From NCBI GenBank assembly GCA_900557285.1, contig USSJ01000065.1:1-6955 (forward strand): 6,955 bases of DNA, written 5' to 3'. A model generated the notes under the pieces. That model was not told the origin of the DNA. It did no database searches and saw only the letters and a program-made list of their open reading frames with translations. This DNA comes from an uncultured Clostridia bacterium. Its GTDB lineage: Bacteria; Bacillota; Clostridia; Christensenellales; Borkfalkiaceae. Positions within the stretch are counted from its first letter, which is position 1. Each line of letters opens with the position of its first letter. The translations under genes were made by a program, and so were the position numbers. This document shows, in pieces, positions 5,296 through 6,955 of the stretch.

Positions 5296-6594
5296 ATGGC
5301 GCAAGGCGAAAAGAAAGGTTTTATTGCCCGCATGCTGGAAGGGAAAGAGCGCGACGAAGAGTATGCAAGAAGCACTCTGCCTTCCAACCGCTGGGCTTTG
5401 TTCTGGGATATTTTCAAGGGCAGATTTTCCAAACTTGTCATCGTAAATTTGCTGATGCTTCTCTTTTGCATTCCGCTCATTGCGGTGTTTATTTTCCGCT
5501 ATACCTGGCTGAATGTCATGGGCAGCACCTATCCGTTTTCCGGCGGACTGCTTGTCGGATTTCCTGCGTATCCGAATATGGTCGGCGTTCCCGAACAGCT
5601 GGTTATTTCCTCGCAGCTGACTTTCGGACTCTTTCTGATCGTGGCGGCGCTGATCGCGGCGATCGGGATTTCGGGCGGCATGTATGTTATCCGTAACATG
5701 GTCTGGACGGAAGGTATTTTCGTCGCCAACGATTTCTGGCGCGGCATCAAGATCAATATCGGCATTGTGCTGGAATCCACGCTTTTCTATTCGATCGCGC
5801 TGTGGCTGTTTACTTTTTCCATCGACTGGTCGGAATGGATCCTTGCGGTCGGGGAAGGAAACTCCGTCCTGATGACTATTTCCATTGCGATCTCGTATAT
5901 CGCGATCGCGGTCGTTACCATCATGTATCTGTGGATGCTTTCCATGGGCGGAAGCTATAAGCTCAAGTTTTTCCAGCTTCTGAAAAATTCTTTCCTCATG
6001 GCGTTCGGACTCATCTTCCAGAATGTTTTCTTCGTCGTTCTGATGGCGATCCCTCTGCTTTTGGTGCTTCTGGGTTCGTTCTTCCAGATGATCGGTATAA
6101 TTATTCTTATTCTGTTCGGGTTGTCCTATATGCTTTTGGTCTGGCTGGATTATTCGCAGTGGGCGTTCGATAAATTCTTCGAATCCAAACGCGAAGGCGG
6201 AAAAGTCAACCGCGGTATTTATGCAAAGGTAGGCAAGGGTGGCGCGCAGAGCAAGGCGGTTCAGGAATACCAGGCAAACCTCGAAGCCGCGATGAGCGTC
6301 AAGAGCGATCTTTCTTCGCGTCCCATTAAGCCGATCACGGATGATCTGAAAGTGTACGAACTTCCCGATTCGTTCTCGCGTGAAGATCTGAAAAAACTGC
6401 GCGAATCCAAGGAGATCATTGCCGAAGATACGCAAAAGTATGCGGAAGAACACAAGAACGATGAAAAATATGTAACGTACAATGCCCAGTTCGATAAGCC
6501 GAAGGAAGAAGAGGACACAAAAGGCAAGAAGGGCAAGAAAGACAAGAAAGCCAAAGCGGACGAAAAAGAAGCGGACGGTAAAGACAAACAATGA
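5296..6594 (+). CDS. YesL/DUF624-like multi-pass membrane protein with charged C-terminal tail
   Basis: The product has 432 residues. The segment NRWALFWDIFKGRFSKLVIVNLLMLLFCIPL (split here only by eye into an amphipathic start and first membrane helix, about residues 31-68) and the later GGMYVIRNMVWTEGIFV-NDFWRGIK (about 127-152) resemble the two conserved blocks of YesL/DUF624 proteins. Those are membrane proteins of Firmicutes often found near carbohydrate transport genes; their biochemical function is not established. Likely membrane segments are at about 46-68, 107-131, 155-176, 190-216, 232-258 and 260-286, about six in all. From about residue 290 the protein is soluble and highly charged, ending in a Lys/Glu/Asp-rich low-complexity tail (about 400-432). 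Known YesL proteins are roughly half this length, so the tail and extra helices are unusual. It overlaps the next gene by ATGA. No sugar-transport gene is in view. The family assignment is by pattern recall. Confidence 0.78.
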   Translation: MAQGEKKGFIARMLEGKERDEEYARSTLPSNRWALFWDIFKGRFSKLVIVNLLMLLFCIPLIAVFIFRYTWLNVMGSTYPFSGGLLVGFPAYPNMVGVPEQLVISSQLTFGLFLIVAALIAAIGISGGMYVIRNMVWTEGIFVANDFWRGIKINIGIVLESTLFYSIALWLFTFSIDWSEWILAVGEGNSVLMTISIAISYIAIAVVTIMYLWMLSMGGSYKLKFFQLLKNSFLMAFGLIFQNVFFVVLMAIPLLLVLLGSFFQMIGIIILILFGLSYMLLVWLDYSQWAFDKFFESKREGGKVNRGIYAKVGKGGAQSKAVQEYQANLEAAMSVKSDLSSRPIKPITDDLKVYELPDSFSREDLKKLRESKEIIAEDTQKYAEEHKNDEKYVTYNAQFDKPKEEEDTKGKKGKKDKKAKADEKEADGKDKQ

Positions 6595-6955
6595 CCGGCG
6601 CTTATACTTCGCTTGCCGAATGGTTTGAATATCTGAATGCAGACTGCGACTATGAAAAATGGTCGCAGTACTTGTATAACCGACTGACGGGATTGGGCAT
6701 TCAAAGCGGAAAGGGCATGGACATCGGGTGCGGCAGCGGCGCGTTTACGCGGGCGCTTGCCGGGTTCGGGTACGACATGACGGGGTATGACTGCAGTACG
6801 CAGATGCTTTCCAAAGCGGAGAGACTGGGTACGGGGCCGCGCGTGCGATATATTTTATCGGATGCGCGCAAAGTGCGCGTCATGGGCGGGCGCGCGGATT
6901 TTGCGATCTGTGTCAACGATTGTCTCAATTACATTCCGCAAAAAGAGGTCCCTTC
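6591..6955 (+). CDS. Class I SAM-dependent methyltransferase (3' partial)
   Basis: ATG 6591-6593 overlaps the TGA of the membrane protein gene (6592-6594) in an ATGA arrangement, and there is no strong ribosome site, so translational coupling is likely. The frame is open for 121 codons to the window edge. Motif I, MDIGCGSGAFTRAL, is at residues 43-56 and binds S-adenosylmethionine. An acidic residue ending the next strand is in TGYDCS (Asp67), LSDAR supplies Asp91, and the motif IV-like strand DFAICVNDCLNYI is at 103-115. The N-terminal pattern with YTSLAEWFEYLNAD-DYEKWSQYL matches the cytoplasmic YqeM-like methyltransferases of Firmicutes, usually about 240-250 residues, so roughly half is missing here. 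The substrate cannot be told from the sequence; small molecules, RNA or protein are all possible. Confidence 0.88.
   Translation, partial: MTGAYTSLAEWFEYLNADCDYEKWSQYLYNRLTGLGIQSGKGMDIGCGSGAFTRALAGFGYDMTGYDCSTQMLSKAERLGTGPRVRYILSDARKVRVMGGRADFAICVNDCLNYIPQKEVP

Noticed and set aside
5215..6591. Long open frame of 458 codons on the - strand
   Set aside because: It is antisense to the YesL-like gene, which has a promoter, ribosome site and recognisable membrane protein. The antisense translation is a low-complexity mix of His/Arg/Asp-rich sequence with no recognised family; it is open because of the base composition of the real gene.

Overview
The window looks like chromosomal DNA from a Gram-positive Firmicute, most likely a Clostridia-type lineage. 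This rests on a lysine riboswitch with an intrinsic terminator ahead of lysine genes, strong purine-rich Shine-Dalgarno sites, a YesL/DUF624-like membrane protein, and a methyltransferase of a kind common in Firmicutes. No species can be named from the sequence. There is no rRNA, tRNA, CRISPR array, transposase or phage gene.

Layout. (1) Positions 2-1717, + strand: the 3' part of a gene for a prepilin-like protein. Its start lies before the window. Behind the pilin-like helix it carries a long repetitive GLUG/beta-helix-like region. (2) Positions 1726-1765: a hairpin with A and T tails that can end transcription of both convergent neighbours. (3) Positions 1774-4780, - strand: asd, dapA and dapB in that transcription order, three consecutive steps from aspartyl phosphate to tetrahydrodipicolinate, the route to lysine and to diaminopimelate for the cell wall. 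The 195-bp dapA-dapB gap contains a perfect 20-bp palindrome, a second stem-loop and a short direct repeat. (4) Positions 4781-5295: 515 bp without a gene, filled with regulation. On the - strand this is a near-consensus sigma-A promoter, a lysine riboswitch aptamer, an intervening hairpin and a terminator, all ahead of asd. On the + strand it is a promoter and a leader hairpin ahead of the next gene. (5) Positions 5296-6594, + strand: a YesL/DUF624-like multi-pass membrane protein with a long charged tail. (6) Positions 6591-6955, + strand: the first 121 codons of a class I SAM-dependent methyltransferase, overlapping the previous gene by ATGA.

How it works together. When lysine is plentiful the aptamer should bind it and the leader terminator should stop transcription before asd, shutting off all three enzymes. 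When lysine is scarce the operon is read through. The membrane protein and methyltransferase form a separate, divergently transcribed and probably translationally coupled unit of unknown purpose. The pilin-like gene is unrelated to its neighbours and probably makes a surface or secreted filament-associated protein.

I see no clear undescribed system. The points most worth a second look are the pilin/beta-helix fusion with its internal base-composition shift, the intergenic palindromic element, and the hairpin directly against the ribosome binding site of the membrane protein gene.
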